Shown here piece after piece: positions 23,801-34,955 of a DNA stretch of 38,698 nt. Under the pieces are notes generated by a model that was given only the letters and a program-made list of their open reading frames with translations, was not told the DNA's origin and made no database searches. A program made the position numbers and the translations under genes. Every line of letters begins with the position of its first letter. Positions within the stretch are counted from its first letter, which is position 1. Location: the NCBI GenBank assembly GCA_910592205.1, contig CAJVPJ010000161.1, forward strand, positions 1 to 38,698. The letters are read 5' to 3'. Source of the DNA: Paraglomus occultum. Its lineage: Eukaryota; Glomeromycota; Glomeromycetes; Paraglomerales; Paraglomeraceae.

Positions 23801-24601
23801 TGATAACTACATGATATAGCGTTATTTATCTATTAATATCACCACGTATAAATCAGGAATTATGGATTCTCTTTCTCCATGTAATAATAAACTTTAATTA
23901 ATGTACATGTATTTACTATTAAAAGATAGTCTGCCGCTTATTGACGAGTTAGTTACAGTTCTTGCTTTAAATTGCAAATGCTATTGCTCATTTCCAAATC
24001 TCATTCTCCCAGTCACATTCAATATGTCTATTAGGTTCTTTTCTTCTATTATAACTAGCTCATTAGACAATGACATTCGTTATGCTCGTTTCTCTCATTA
24101 TTTCATTATATTATAAACACGTACCTTTACTAGTCCGTCTGTGTCGTCTTTTGTAAATGCCGATACAGTAAAGGTTTCGTCATGATTTAGATCCAATTCG
24201 TTCTTACAGCCAACGCTAAATTGATACAACATCTTCTTTGTAGCAGTCTCCTTATTGTCGCCCGTATTCGGTTTACAGAACTCTTCTGCTATCGGTTTTC
24301 CAGGCTTCATAGCATTGAATAGCATGCATAATGGATATCCTAATCTAAAAGTCTGCCATAATAATCCGACTGGAGTGTCATTCTGTGTATCTTGGTCTAA
24401 ATATTGTTCAAAGCCTTCGACACAGTATAAACGGTTGATGAGATCTAGACAGAGTTGGTAGAGAGATTGTGAGGCTTGAGCTGGACGGTTGAGTGTGTTT
24501 GCGCCAGTGGGAGAGGGAGTCTCTATGGGAGATATTTGAAGGACATTCGTGGCTGACATTTGGGATAAACTCGGACTGCGTTTTACCGCTCCTCTGTTCA
24601 T
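20804..24601 (-). CDS. CDC24: CDC24-like Rho guanine nucleotide exchange factor
   Basis: Activator of the Cdc42 GTPase in polarity and hyphal growth. Exons in order of translation: 24601-24125, 23706-23356, 23217-23131, 23043-22951, 22867-22444, 22203-20804, giving 943 aa (yeast Cdc24 is about 850). The CDC24-type calponin-homology-like region is near residues 45-150 (LYQLCLDLINRLYCVEGFEQYL). The DH (RhoGEF) domain spans about 197-375, with ILETERKYVQDLEALQ and PSLLIKPIQRICKYPLLLQE. A PH domain follows at about 390-515, with SLKVFWRGDTEMESFSLKC. A low-complexity linker has an acidic run (about 565-610) and Ser/Pro-rich sequence. A C-terminal PB1 domain (866-943) has an acidic OPCA segment YPDDEGDHITMSSDEDV, the type that binds scaffold partners such as Bem1. 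The ATG at 24601 is the first in frame; an in-frame TAG lies upstream near 24710, so a longer N-terminus would need another exon. Confidence 0.93.
21869..21910 (-). repeat. Coding CTT/CTC microsatellite (poly-Glu tract)
   Basis: A pure pyrimidine run on the plus strand made of CTT and CTC triplets. It encodes, on the minus strand, about ten consecutive Glu residues inside the linker between the PH and PB1 domains of the CDC24-like protein. Length changes here would keep the reading frame. Confidence 0.85.
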
Positions 24602-27600
24602 TGTCTTGTGGTATGTGAAAGGTGCAAAGCGTGGGCGGAGGGGTATGGTCGATGTTTCTGTATATGACAGAAAGTTTGTTGACGCCAATCTTACTTTTGT
24701 ACCCTTCTAGGCAGAGAGTGTCAATAAGAGTACCATGTCGATGTTTGGGATTTGGGTTTGAGCATGTATAAATCTTTGCCAGCCAATCAACGGTTGGATT
24801 ATTTTATTTCTTATTCTAAAATACATAAATGATTTGGGAATTATTAAAGAAAATACGTTTTGAATAATTGATAGAATGAACGTATTGTTATTAATATTTA
24901 ATAAATCACCTTACGGTTGTTTGTTACCGAATTGCAATCTAACTCGTCCATTAAAATGGATTGTCAATTGCATTATGTTGTATGTGTGTAAACTTGACAG
25001 TCTTTACAAGGAGCCATAGTGCGAGTCCTTTGTATCGATTTAGTTTCGTATTAGTACTCTTCCTATACTTTGTTAGCTCCCCTTTGTGTCTGCGGATCTT
25101 GCCAATATCATACAGTCCGAATGGAATGGACACTGGTAAATGCGGAGAATAAAAAAACGAACAGACATTATTGGAGAGATCATGCTGTATGCATAACAAC
25201 GATGCATAAATTAGTATAAAATATCCACTGTATAATATGTTTCAGGCTTTTTACCCGCCTCATTACCTATACAGTCGATTCGAGGGCTTTTGCCATCCAA
25301 ATTAGACACCTATCCGATTCAGCATCTGAAATTGGTTGGTCCGTTCCCGAAACAGGTTCGAATATTAACGTTAATGTTAAACATTAAATTGTCAACTTTG
25401 GGGGATGGAGGGTTGAGGGGGTGGGTCGACTTATGCCGAGATTTTGGGTCATCCATGTGGGTGATCGGAGAGAGGATGGTAGATAATGATACTCACCAAG
25501 TCGAAGTGAGAGTGTTTGTGTCTGTTGTACTATTTATTGTGTGATAACCCACCGATATGATATCATATGAAAAAATCTTATCTTGTTGGCGCTAGGTAAT
25601 AAGACACAGCCATCGTTTTGTTTATTATTTATTCATGACCAACCAATAACAAAGTTTTGACAGTTTATCCGAGATGATGTTAAGTTACTATGAAAGTTTA
25701 TCTATCCCCCGTTAGACATGTATCAATATAAATAATATTGTTCCGAATTGACAACCAAAGTTGCTGATAAATATCCCAATAAAGTAAAGAGTTTATTCCA
25801 GTCATTCACAGATATGCTCGATAAAGTGATGCTCTTATTAAAATGTAAATGAAGGGATTATTATGGCGATTTTGATATTATTATATAACATTAATAATAA
25901 TTATGTGGGTCGAACACCCATTGATGTCCTATTACTAATATGGGACATGCTTACAAACAAAGCCAGAGACGAGAATGAATATCAAATGATTATTACCTTT
26001 GTTGCTATTGCAAAGGTAACCATCCATCCCTTCTTGTCTTTTCCTCATTGAGATCCAACATTCCCTCCATTACTGTTTCCCTGAAATGCTGTTAACCCTT
26101 GCTGCAAGTAGCATCAATACGAGAGCATGCAAATGGCGCAGTGGTAGTGTAACACAAAATGTGACAATTCACCTAAAAGTAAACCAAAAACGTTATGTTG
26201 ACCAACAGTTAGAACAATCATCACAAACAAACATGATCTTTCAGAGTCTAGGCCACGAACAAAAAAAGGAGAGAGAGAGAGAGAGAGAGTCTGTCAGCAA
26301 ATCTATGACCAATCAACATTGTCGAGGTTAAATAGTTTAAGATTCTACGAACACTCGCTAATATGCAACGTCTAGTATTCTCAACCACGTTCAACTTCAA
26401 TCGCCAACTTGTGTTAGTCATGCCTCACTCTTTTGCATAGTCTCCGATTACATGTGCCTATTGTATATTAATATCCACCTATAAAATACGGTAGCCACTA
26501 ATATAAAAAATGTATCTTCTTTCTTTTTTCTGTCAATTTTGACATTCGAAGTTAGAGCAAATCCCTATTTATTTCAGCATTCGACACGGTTGATCTTTGA
26601 TTGAGACACAATGAGATTATACATGCGGTGTTTCTTATGCGGACGTGCCAATGATACGTTTTTAGTAAGTGTCAATTTGCTTAGGGTTGAAGAAGTTTGT
26701 TTTGTAGAATGTTAGTTCATCACTAAAATAAATCGGTACGACACTCACATGTAAAAATGGAGAAGATGATTGTATGCAGACAATTCTCCGATACGAATTT
26801 TGGTTCTAAGACTACCATGTGAGTTTCGTTAGCTCAAAATAAAAAAAAATCAAGTCCGGATATAAAATTTTTGGTAGAGTTTTGTAGGAAAAACGAGTCA
26901 TTCACAAGTTATACGCTCTTTGTGTTTCTTCCGTCATTATTGTATATTTTAATAGTTAACATTTACGTGACAGAATCTTCATTTTATTCAATTGCATACT
27001 GATAGTGTGCTGGCTTAGAAAAAGATAATATTGTAAATTAATTTGAATAACGTACTCTTGCCACTTTACAGTTCAAAGAATGAAAACTGTACTATAATTA
27101 CTGTAATTTTGTTGTTTATTTTTAATATTTAAAATTTCTGGAAAAACAATCTAAATGTTGACATTTTGTAAACACTCAGTTTTTTGTTTAAATAACTACC
27201 AGATTGCTTAAAAGACAGTACATAAACGATTTCTGTAAATAGACGCTGGCTTTGTTAATAAACAGTTTACCAACATTGAACTTGTCTATTGCTCGACTAT
27301 GTAATTGAGACAAACCATTACGGTTCTATTGTACTTGTATCTCAGTTGGAGACTTGTCACTGAGTGACTGAGGTTCTGGATTGAGACAGGTTATAAACTC
27401 AGACACAACAGTTCTAAAATTTTACAGTCAAACACAATATGTAGAACAACTGTATATTACTATAGATACATTATCGACATCTAGAAAAAGTCAGAGATGC
27501 TTTAAATAACTTGAAAGCAAAATGAACTCTTACTGAACAGCAGACCTGAATGTTTAAAAGTAGAAGTAAATAAAGTAAATGTCCTAAAAGTTAAAGAAAT

Positions 27601-29870
27601 GACAAAAAGATTACTCAAAGGAATTATCCAAATAAAAGAAATAGAATTTAAAAAAGGAAGAGGCTTTAATGGTTCTCTTTTCAATCCCAATTCTTTTAGT
27701 TAAAGTTAAAGTCAGTTTCCTAGTCTATTTTTCCAGTATCATTTAGACAAGTTTTCCAGTTCCTTTTCGAAATGTTGGACTAAAAATCAACAAGAATAAA
27801 AACCATCATTGGGATTTCCTGTGAAGACTTTTTTCGGTCTTGTTCCACGACCAACGTGTATATTATAATAATAGAATAATACATTATATTGTTTACACTT
27901 TAACAATCTGCAACTATACGATTATGACATCGCGCCGTTCAAAATAATTGACGTAAAATTCGGCACGGAAACAACGTATCTTATTCTCAGTAAAAAATAT
28001 ACATACTTTTAATACGAATATGGGCTTAATATGATCCGTAAAATATGAGCAAATATGTTCGACAATTGTTACTCAAATGTTTTATAAACATAATTCATAA
28101 AATTATTGACTAAAAACTTCCCGCGGGAAGATTGCGTAACAATTTTTTGATTATTAGTTTACAAATTACATACGGAAAGTTACGGAAATAATTCTTGTCA
28201 TGAGTTATTTGCTCATGGCTCACATAATTACTCGTCAACGAAAATTCTTCTTACATTCGCAAGTCGCAGCGCTTAACACCTTACATTCAAACCATGAAGC
28301 CAAGAACAGATTTACATGATGCGTAAGAAAGAGGAAATAAACAGCGTCTGGTTAGGGCCAAGATTAGAGATGGAAAAAGTTATTACACAAGAATACGAAA
28401 CTAACAGAAGAACAAGGAAAATATATTATTTTGTAATTGGGAGTTAAGTAAGATTTATTATTTAATCCTCGTAAAATACGTTTATTAATATTCAAGATAA
28501 GTAGTACGCGAACGAGTTACTTGTGTTCTCGGTGAGGACGAAATGATAGGAAAATGTCTTAACATCGAGCTTTTTTTCGCCCGATAAAATTAAGAGATCA
28601 AATAAAATGAAAACAGTTAATGACTATTTGTGATAACGCGATTGTCAGTATAAGATAATATTACTGACTGATTCTACTCATATTTAGGGATTTGTGGTTG
28701 TTATTAAGTATTAGATTAAATTTTATGGGTACCTGTGCATGCTAAATTCAATTATAACAGTACTTTTGGATTGATCCAAAGCCCCATAGAAAAACGACCG
28801 CATAAATTATAGATTAAAGTCGTAACAAGATTTAGTATGGTTGAATAATTCGTATCTTTATTTTTAAACATATAACATGTTATTTAAATCTTTTTAATTG
28901 TACTGTAATTTCTGGGTTTTTAGTCCCATTTTAATGCCATAGGTCACGCAATGGATTCCTTTGAATTTCAATTCATGGTTGACATTTGAAGCAAAAACTT
29001 CACAGGGATGCTTGTAAAACGTGAACAGATTTTTTATTTCTTCACTGGGTAAATCAGTGTTATCTTTTGGAGCCGTTCTTTTTTTTTTCTGGTGAGGTAA
29101 TGGCGGGAAAAGCTGGGGTCATTATGCCAGATTCACTTTGTGGAAATTTGTCCTTTTTCTCATATGTGGATGAAAGAGTTTCGCGAGTTTCGCATAAAAA
29201 AACACAAAAGGCATTTATTTAGAATCATAGATACCGTCTTCAGGGCAAATAACTTCTATTGACTTGTAAGATAGCCGCACTCCGGTTAATAATGCAAGAC
29301 AATTACCGACAATGTTCTCATGCCCTGATACATTTTTAAATATTCGCATATGTGAATTTGTCCGTTAAGATTCTGACCTCCAATAAAATTTTTAACTTGT
29401 CCCTAAGCGGGCTTTCCTTTCGACGCTAACGCTCGTTTTAAATATTAACATGTCATTTACATTATAATTAATATCATATTAATGTTCTGACTCAAATCCA
29501 ATCTCGAAATAAGTTCATTTTATTCAATCACATAAACTTGTTGATTAGACGTCGCTCATTGGTGTGATATTTAGGTGCTTATTCAGAACATGACGTCATA
29601 AATTCGTCATACTAAAATAATTGATGTAAAGCAGGATTTTTGGTCGCACTAATACTAACGGGATTCTTTTTTCCGAATTCACTGTCGCTTGGATAGTTGT
29701 TCAGAGGATATCAAGCGATATTAAAAATTGTCTTGACCAATAAAATCTGATGTCTCAATTGTGCGATTATGTAATACTATTAAACATAAAGGATACTTTA
29801 CAAAGTTTAATTAAACATAGAATCTTAATTAAACATTAGCATATTCGTTTTTTACAGTACATTATATTAT
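24602..29870. other. 5.3-kb AT-rich region without a recognised gene
   Basis: The left few hundred bases are the promoter side of the CDC24-like gene. Beyond that I find no domain-bearing frame on either strand. One short stretch at about 26610-26664 (+) reads MRLYMRCFLCGRANDTFL and ends at a GTAAGT donor, with no partner exon found. Around 27560-27700 a Lys/Ile-rich frame without an ATG looks like decayed coding DNA or AT bias. No terminal inverted repeats were found by eye. The last kilobase holds the 3' flank of the glycosyltransferase gene. Confidence 0.5.
26269..26289. repeat. (GA)n microsatellite
   Basis: An uninterrupted GA dinucleotide run of about ten units, preceded by a short A-run. 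It lies in the gene-empty region and has no evident function. Confidence 0.9.
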
Positions 29871-31500
29871 CTACCATATATCTTTAATGTTCAGCAAGTT
29901 GTCTGTTGATTGTCCAATTGTAGTCACATGTCGCTTTCTTTCTTTTACTACTTGGGCAGTGTACGAACTCTGTACTCTTGCACACCCACCTGGGCCACTA
30001 ACAAACCAATCAGCGTACACTAACATCAACTTATCGAGTGTTCCTAATATTCCAGAGTCTTCATGATCCCATCTCTTAGAAGAGCCGGCAAAAGCTGATG
30101 GAGAAGAATCGAGGCGCATCCATGTATAGAAGTCGAGACTGTTATTCAATATATTTGCTGCTTTGTGATGATTCTCTGTAAGTGTTGCGAATGTGTCTGA
30201 ATGAGAGTTATCACCACCATCAAGAGGATAATCCGTAGCGATATACACGTTCTTTATTTTATGCTCTTGTTTAACTCGTTTTATATATTCCACAAGACTG
30301 ACGGAGCAATTGACTAGATTTTTCGCCTTTGCCGACTCCATCCGCCAATGAATGCCGACGTATGGGCGTATTGACGATGCAGCATTCTTTGCCTGCTCAA
30401 TAAGATAGTTTGCATAGTTGAGTGGAGGCATCTCTCGTTGAAGATTTGGGTAATTAAATCTGGGGAAACTGTAATTCATTAGCAAGACATCTGACTGAAC
30501 CGATCGAAGACCATCGATAACAAACCGCGCGATCGCATCTCGGTCATTGAACGTTTTTCTTATCAGTATGGTGCGAGCTTTGTCTTCGTAATCCAAATAG
30601 AACGGTTGCATGCAGTTGTCGATTTTGTACTTTTCGAGATTCAATTTCTCAGACTTGATCTGCTCTTTTTTGATCTTGTAACTACTGTCTAAGTAGACAG
30701 CCTTTGCGGTAGGCATTTTCGCATTTATTTCTCTCATTTCCTGGTTCCACGACAAAAATTGACTTTGGGTAATAAACTTAAAGTCCGGAAACTTTTTAGT
30801 GTCGATAGAGTAATAATAATCGAATGAAAAAAGTTTGCATGCGCCTAATCTTGACCCCCCGACATTAGGCAAGACTAATACTCGATTGGTTTTTCGCGCC
30901 ATCAACATTATGCGTATCATGTGTATTCGCGCCCTGGATTCTTGCTCCCTCAGTAAAACCGGGAATAAAAACCGACATTTAGAAGAGCCGCAATACTTTA
31001 GATTTATCAGCTCTTCTGTATCGGTTATTTCTTCATCAATAAACATTTCCTGAACGGGCTCGTCAAAGTAATAGTAGTTTGGCGGCTGCAATTAAAAAGA
31101 GAAAATAAATATATCTGACCTATTGTGAAGAGGTTCTGTCCAACTATACTAATTCTAAATTAGTCTTGCAAGTTACACAACACACGGCTATGATCGTTTA
31201 TGATATCACTATGAATGCGACTAAATCGGGACTTAACTATCAATTTACTAAATACGTCATTATTCTATATGTATTACTCGGAATGTTTGTTCTACACATG
31301 GTGTATTGGAACATTACTTCTTCAAAACGAAGGACACTTACATCTTCCTCATAGATCCTTTGTAGCGATGCCTCTTCAAGCGCATGTATATTATAATCGA
31401 CTATATTCCAGAAGGCGAGGCACACAATGATCGCGATAGCTCGTATCACCAGTTTGTAACGAATTGCTCTTTCCGGAGGATTCAGAACCAAGCTTTTCAT
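29871..31500 (-). CDS. Type II membrane glycosyltransferase, protein O-fucosyltransferase-like
   Basis: Two exons, 31318-31500 (61 codons) and 29871-31085, join in phase 0 across a 232-nt intron with a good TTTTAATTGCAG acceptor, giving 465 aa. A short cytosolic tail is followed by one signal-anchor helix at about 15-38 (RYKLVIRAIAIIVCLAFW), then a lumenal catalytic region. This is the layout of ER/Golgi glycosyltransferases. The first exon contributes only tail, anchor and stem. Features recalling GDP-fucose O-fucosyltransferases are KYCGSSKCRFLFPVL near 91-104, VLVLPNVGG, GIHWRMES at 305-312 (the conserved HxR), VYIATDYPL, and a C-terminal ADWFVSGPGGCARVQSS segment like the nucleotide-sugar binding end of the fold. 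POFUT2-type enzymes have RRGD-like residues after the HW, whereas here it is RMES. Donor sugar and acceptor are therefore unproven, and another inverting GT-B enzyme is possible. Confidence 0.72.
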
Positions 31501-32405
31501 AATGTGTCGTTAAAAAAGGGCGTAGTATTGGTAAGTATAAAACTAAGGATGAGGATTGTCAGTAGGGATCGGATATATTTATAGTAGAGGGGGATTTATT
31601 ATATAACATTTGGCTGAGGTTGTATTACAACCATTAGAAAAGGTTAATGCATAGGGATGACTGGATCCTTATCAAGCTGTTGTCATGATAAGGTGCAGAG
31701 TATTGTTGTTACATTTTCGTGCTCACTTGTCTTCTGAAAACGGACCTAAATTAAACTGATTTTTGACGGTCCGCCTTTATTTTAGCGTATTTTTTTAACT
31801 GATGTTGATCAAGTCTGAAACAATTATTGATTGTCGATAATGCCCACGTTAAGCGAATTTTTCTTGGCGCATCGGTGATCTCATTTCTTGGCGAGAAATC
31901 AGTTACTCAAAGTTATAAAACTTGAAATTTATAACCAGAGCAAAACTCACTTTTGAGGATAAGAATGCTTCTTAACTACCAGTATTAGGTAATGACTTCT
32001 TCCGAAGAATATCTAATATTTTGCTTCCATACGATTACTTTGTGCTTTTTGTTGGCTTCCTGCTATCAAGTATTTCTAAGATAACGATTTTACGCTTACG
32101 GATCTCAGTTTAACATGAGATGATCCAAACGTTAGAATGTACAGTAACTACAGTACTTGTCACGCTGCTGGCGTGTTCTCTCAAATGAGACGTCGGATAA
32201 TCGACAAATCTTTCCGTTGTTATGGCTTATTCAAATTACCATTTGAGGTTCTCTTTGATATTGACGGAAAGTGTACCACAAGGCTTAAAGGCTTTGCAGT
32301 AGGTTGAGTCTCACTTGTCACACAAAAGAGCCAAGAGTTGGTTGAACCATGGTACCCAATCAATTGTTTTTTCATTTTCAATTGGCTTGTCCGTTTTGAT
32401 TGCAT
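31501..32405. other. Intergenic, upstream of the glycosyltransferase gene
   Basis: About 900 bases between the glycosyltransferase start and MITE copy 2. Apart from the TATA box at 31576 I see no gene or repeat. Confidence 0.5.
31576..31583 (-). promoter_or_regulatory. TATA box of the glycosyltransferase gene
   Basis: TATAAATA on the minus strand, 76 bases before the ATG at 31500, in the orientation of that gene. The spacing leaves room for a short 5' leader. Confidence 0.5.
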
Positions 32406-33126
32406 TACAGTGAACTCCATCTAAATGCAACCTCTCTAAATGCAACTTCTCTCTAAACGCACATGAAGTGTTCGGTTCCATGATGGGACTTACGAAATAA
32501 GTGCACGTTCTATGTTCTGCCATTACAATCTTTCATCTCTATACGAGTGTTTTTCTAAATGCGTAGTATGATCTGCATACAAGCCCGCGATATCTTCACT
32601 GTTACAAATTGCCTATTACTATATTCGGATCATACATATTTCTGCTGGGGGAAGTGTTTCATTATAAGACGATGAACCCTTACTTATGATGTTAGACTTT
32701 CAATGATAAAGCCTTTCCACATTCTCACGTACCTAATAAAAAAGGAAAGACTCTTCCGTATTAATACGTAGGCACTTAATTTGTCTAGAAACGTTCATTA
32801 TATCTTGTACAGCAAGATATTGACGACGTTATCAGGTTCGTAATTAATACAATTAAGTAAGGCTGTAAAATGACTTGAACGAATTTTCACAATAATAATA
32901 TATATGATAATCTCCAATAAACTTTCTTTTATGAATAATTTGAATAAACATCTTTTCATTTAGCTTGGATTTCGTTTCGACAACGCTTACTTCAATTTGT
33001 TAATGGCGATGGCAGCATAGTAAACAGCAAAGAGGTCACGTAAAACAAAATGATTGGTGTTCTCTAAATGCACGTCTCTACATAAATGCAAGCGCCCCAA
33101 CGACGTGCACTTAGATGTATCGGTAT
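32406..33126. mobile_element. MITE copy 2 (same family as 17301-17830)
   Basis: The left end TACAGTGAACTCCATCTAA is clear. The right end is eroded (on the opposite strand TACCGATACATCTAAGTGCA), so the right boundary is good to within about 10 bases. Inner blocks match copy 1 in order: CTCTCTAAATGCAACTTCTC, GAAGTGTTCGGTTCC, ATGGGACTTA, GCACGTTCTATGTTC, AATTAAGTAAGGCTGT and GGCAGCATAGTAAACAGCAA, then GGTCACGTAAAACAAA. Copy 2 holds roughly 120 more bases than copy 1 between the GTAAGG block and the GGCAGCATA block, so copy 1 looks internally deleted. Confidence 0.72.
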
Positions 33127-33761
33127 TACGCTTGCATATGGTTTGTCTCAAGTGTTATTTCTAAAAATTCGTTTCTTCGCTGTCAGATAAAGCACTGCTT
33201 ACGTGGGGGCAAATCATGTATCCTTTCAGTTAAGTCTTTAATTTTCAGCTCTTTCTTGTTGTTTCATTTGCACGCATTCTATAAAATATTCCCGACTTTC
33301 GTATACCTCACACCCACTATTTTGCCATACATACGTTCATGAAATGTGCTGCATGGTAGTAAATCTCGATAGTAAAACGAGCAGCGACAATCAAGAGAGG
33401 TTAGACTTCTATTTCAACTAAATGTCTGATAGTTTTTGACCCTTTTATCCGATCGACTTCTAATAAAGTGTGCATATAGTCGGGGTTTATAACGTTCAAC
33501 TCGAACTATATTTAAAGAAACTATCCAGGAAACTTTAATCTTTGCAAGACATAATCCGGATTCCGTATCTCGGTTATTCGGCGTTTTTCATCTGGGATAT
33601 TCTCCTTTTGTCGAGCACTTGATTTGCGGTACTTCATCAAGCAGCAGACAAAAGTATTCCGCATATCACCATCTACATATTTGTACAAGTCCCATTTCGT
33701 CCAAAGATTCGAGACTAGCGGCAGCCACCAAACCCTCCGTTGGAATTTCCAGAGAACAGTT
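33127..33761. other. Spacer between MITE copy 2 and the Tigger remnant
   Basis: About 635 bases. Two short plus-strand frames (33115-33342 and 33624-33812) have no recognisable features; the second runs into the Tigger left end. No other structure is seen. Confidence 0.5.
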
Positions 33762-33772
33762 TACAGAGAAAC

Positions 33773-33834
33773 CTCTCTAAGTGCACTCTCTCTAAATGCA
33801 CAGCCTCTCTAAATGCACAGCCTCTCTAAATGCA
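33773..33834 (+). repeat. Subterminal array of CTCTCTAAATGCA boxes, left end of Tigger
   Basis: Four copies of CTCTCTAA[A/G]TGCA start at 33773, 33788, 33805 and 33822, with spacings of 15, 17 and 17 bases. Two more lie at the right end in the same orientation (34879-34890, 34895-34907), besides the copy within each terminal repeat. Regularly spaced subterminal boxes commonly serve as transposase-binding sites; that role here is inferred. Confidence 0.8.
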
Positions 33835-34257
33835 CAGTTTGGCACGGTCCCGAGCTTGGGACTTAGTGATAAATGCACACCCTCTGTATTCTGCACGTGC
33901 AATGGTTTTTCCGGTCCCGTCCATATAAACTGTAATCCCTAAATGCACACACGTGATTGATGTTTCTATTGACCAATCATATTATTCATATTCTCTAATT
34001 GAAATTTGGATCATCGTTGTTAACTATCTTGTCGCAGTACAATCACTAATATTATTAATACATGCATCTTAGAAGTGAGTTGGAACAACGGATAGTCGTT
34101 GTTATAATTTGTACAATATAATGAGAAGGAAAATTTGGACAACGTGTAGTGAGTTTTATGATCGTTCTCTGTCAATTCGTCCGTATTAACGCACATATCT
34201 TTTAAAGGTAAATTGGGACAACATATACAGTATATACTAAAATAATTTACTTATTAG

Positions 34258-34785
34258 ATGGATGTTGGAACAAATAGAGAATGGTATGCTTATAGATGAA
34301 ACAAAGATGAATGTTCTTCAAGTCATTCAATTTATAACTAGAAGTTGGGATAAAATTACCGCGCGGAGAGTATCCGTAACTGTTAGCATCACACGAAGAT
34401 TCTTTCCAATGCTAACAGAATGGAGATTGACATTATGGATGGTACAAGATTGATTTGAGCGAATTAATCAATAAGCTTCATGTCTCAGATCCAATGCAAG
34501 TTGATGAGTTTTTGTTTATGCCTGAAGAGAATATCGTGTAATGATATTCCTGATAATGACCAACTTATCAGAGAAATCGCTGAAATGTTTAAAAAAGATG
34601 TTGATGAGGGTAATGTCGAAGAAATGGATGACAGCACTGAGATTACAATTATTAGTGCCAGTAGTGCTTTGAAAAGCTTAGAAAATGTACGCTTATTTTT
34701 GTTACAGCAAGACAACACAGGTGAACATATAAGATTGTTAAACAATCTTGAAAGATTTGTTAGTGGGAAAAAAGTAGTCAAATGA
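34258..34785 (+). pseudogene. Tigger-type transposase, C-terminal fragment, frameshifted
   Basis: Only the region after the DDE catalytic core is left. The piece starting WMLEQIENG...KMNVLQVIQFITRSWDKIT is the typical segment that follows the third acidic residue in CENP-B/Tigger transposases. Shortly after, the match moves to another frame (SIRNC, then a TAG where Trp is usual, then HHTKIL near 34375-34405). It moves again to DLSELINKLHVSDPMQVDEF (from about 34453), and again to NDIPDNDQLIREIAEMFK and a Leu-rich tail ending at 34785. At least three frameshifts and one nonsense codon make it non-functional. The HTH and catalytic domains are gone. Confidence 0.8.
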
Positions 34786-34955
34786 AACAACTACCATTTT
34801 AATGATTAAATAATAAATTGATATTAATATCCATATTATTATTACTATTAGTTCCGTATGTTACACAAATTGCCATTTTCTCTAAATGCACACCCTCTCT
34901 AAATGCACACAATCGTCTGGTCCCAAGGGTGTGTATTTAGAGAGGTTTCTCTGTA

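Larger units (their letters stand above)
33762..34955 (+). mobile_element. Tigger/pogo DNA transposon remnant
   Basis: The ends are a perfect 19-bp inverted repeat, TACAGAGAAACCTCTCTAA, at 33762-33780 and reversed at 34937-34955. The TA at each outer end fits the Tc1/mariner-pogo target site. Inside each end are repeated CTCTCTAAATGCA boxes. The plus-strand interior keeps only the 3' part of a Tigger-type transposase gene (34258-34785). A complete element would encode a DNA-binding and a DDE catalytic domain of about 450-550 aa, so this copy is internally deleted at about 1.2 kb. Confidence 0.85.

Noticed and set aside
26126-26150. ATGGCGCAGTGGTAGTG, like the D-arm/A box of a tRNA
   Set aside because: No B box (GGTTCRANNCC), no anticodon arm and no acceptor pairing follow within 100 bases.
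27560-27705. Lys/Ile-rich open stretch without ATG
   Set aside because: The composition is what AT-rich, A-rich DNA gives by chance, and I recognise no family.
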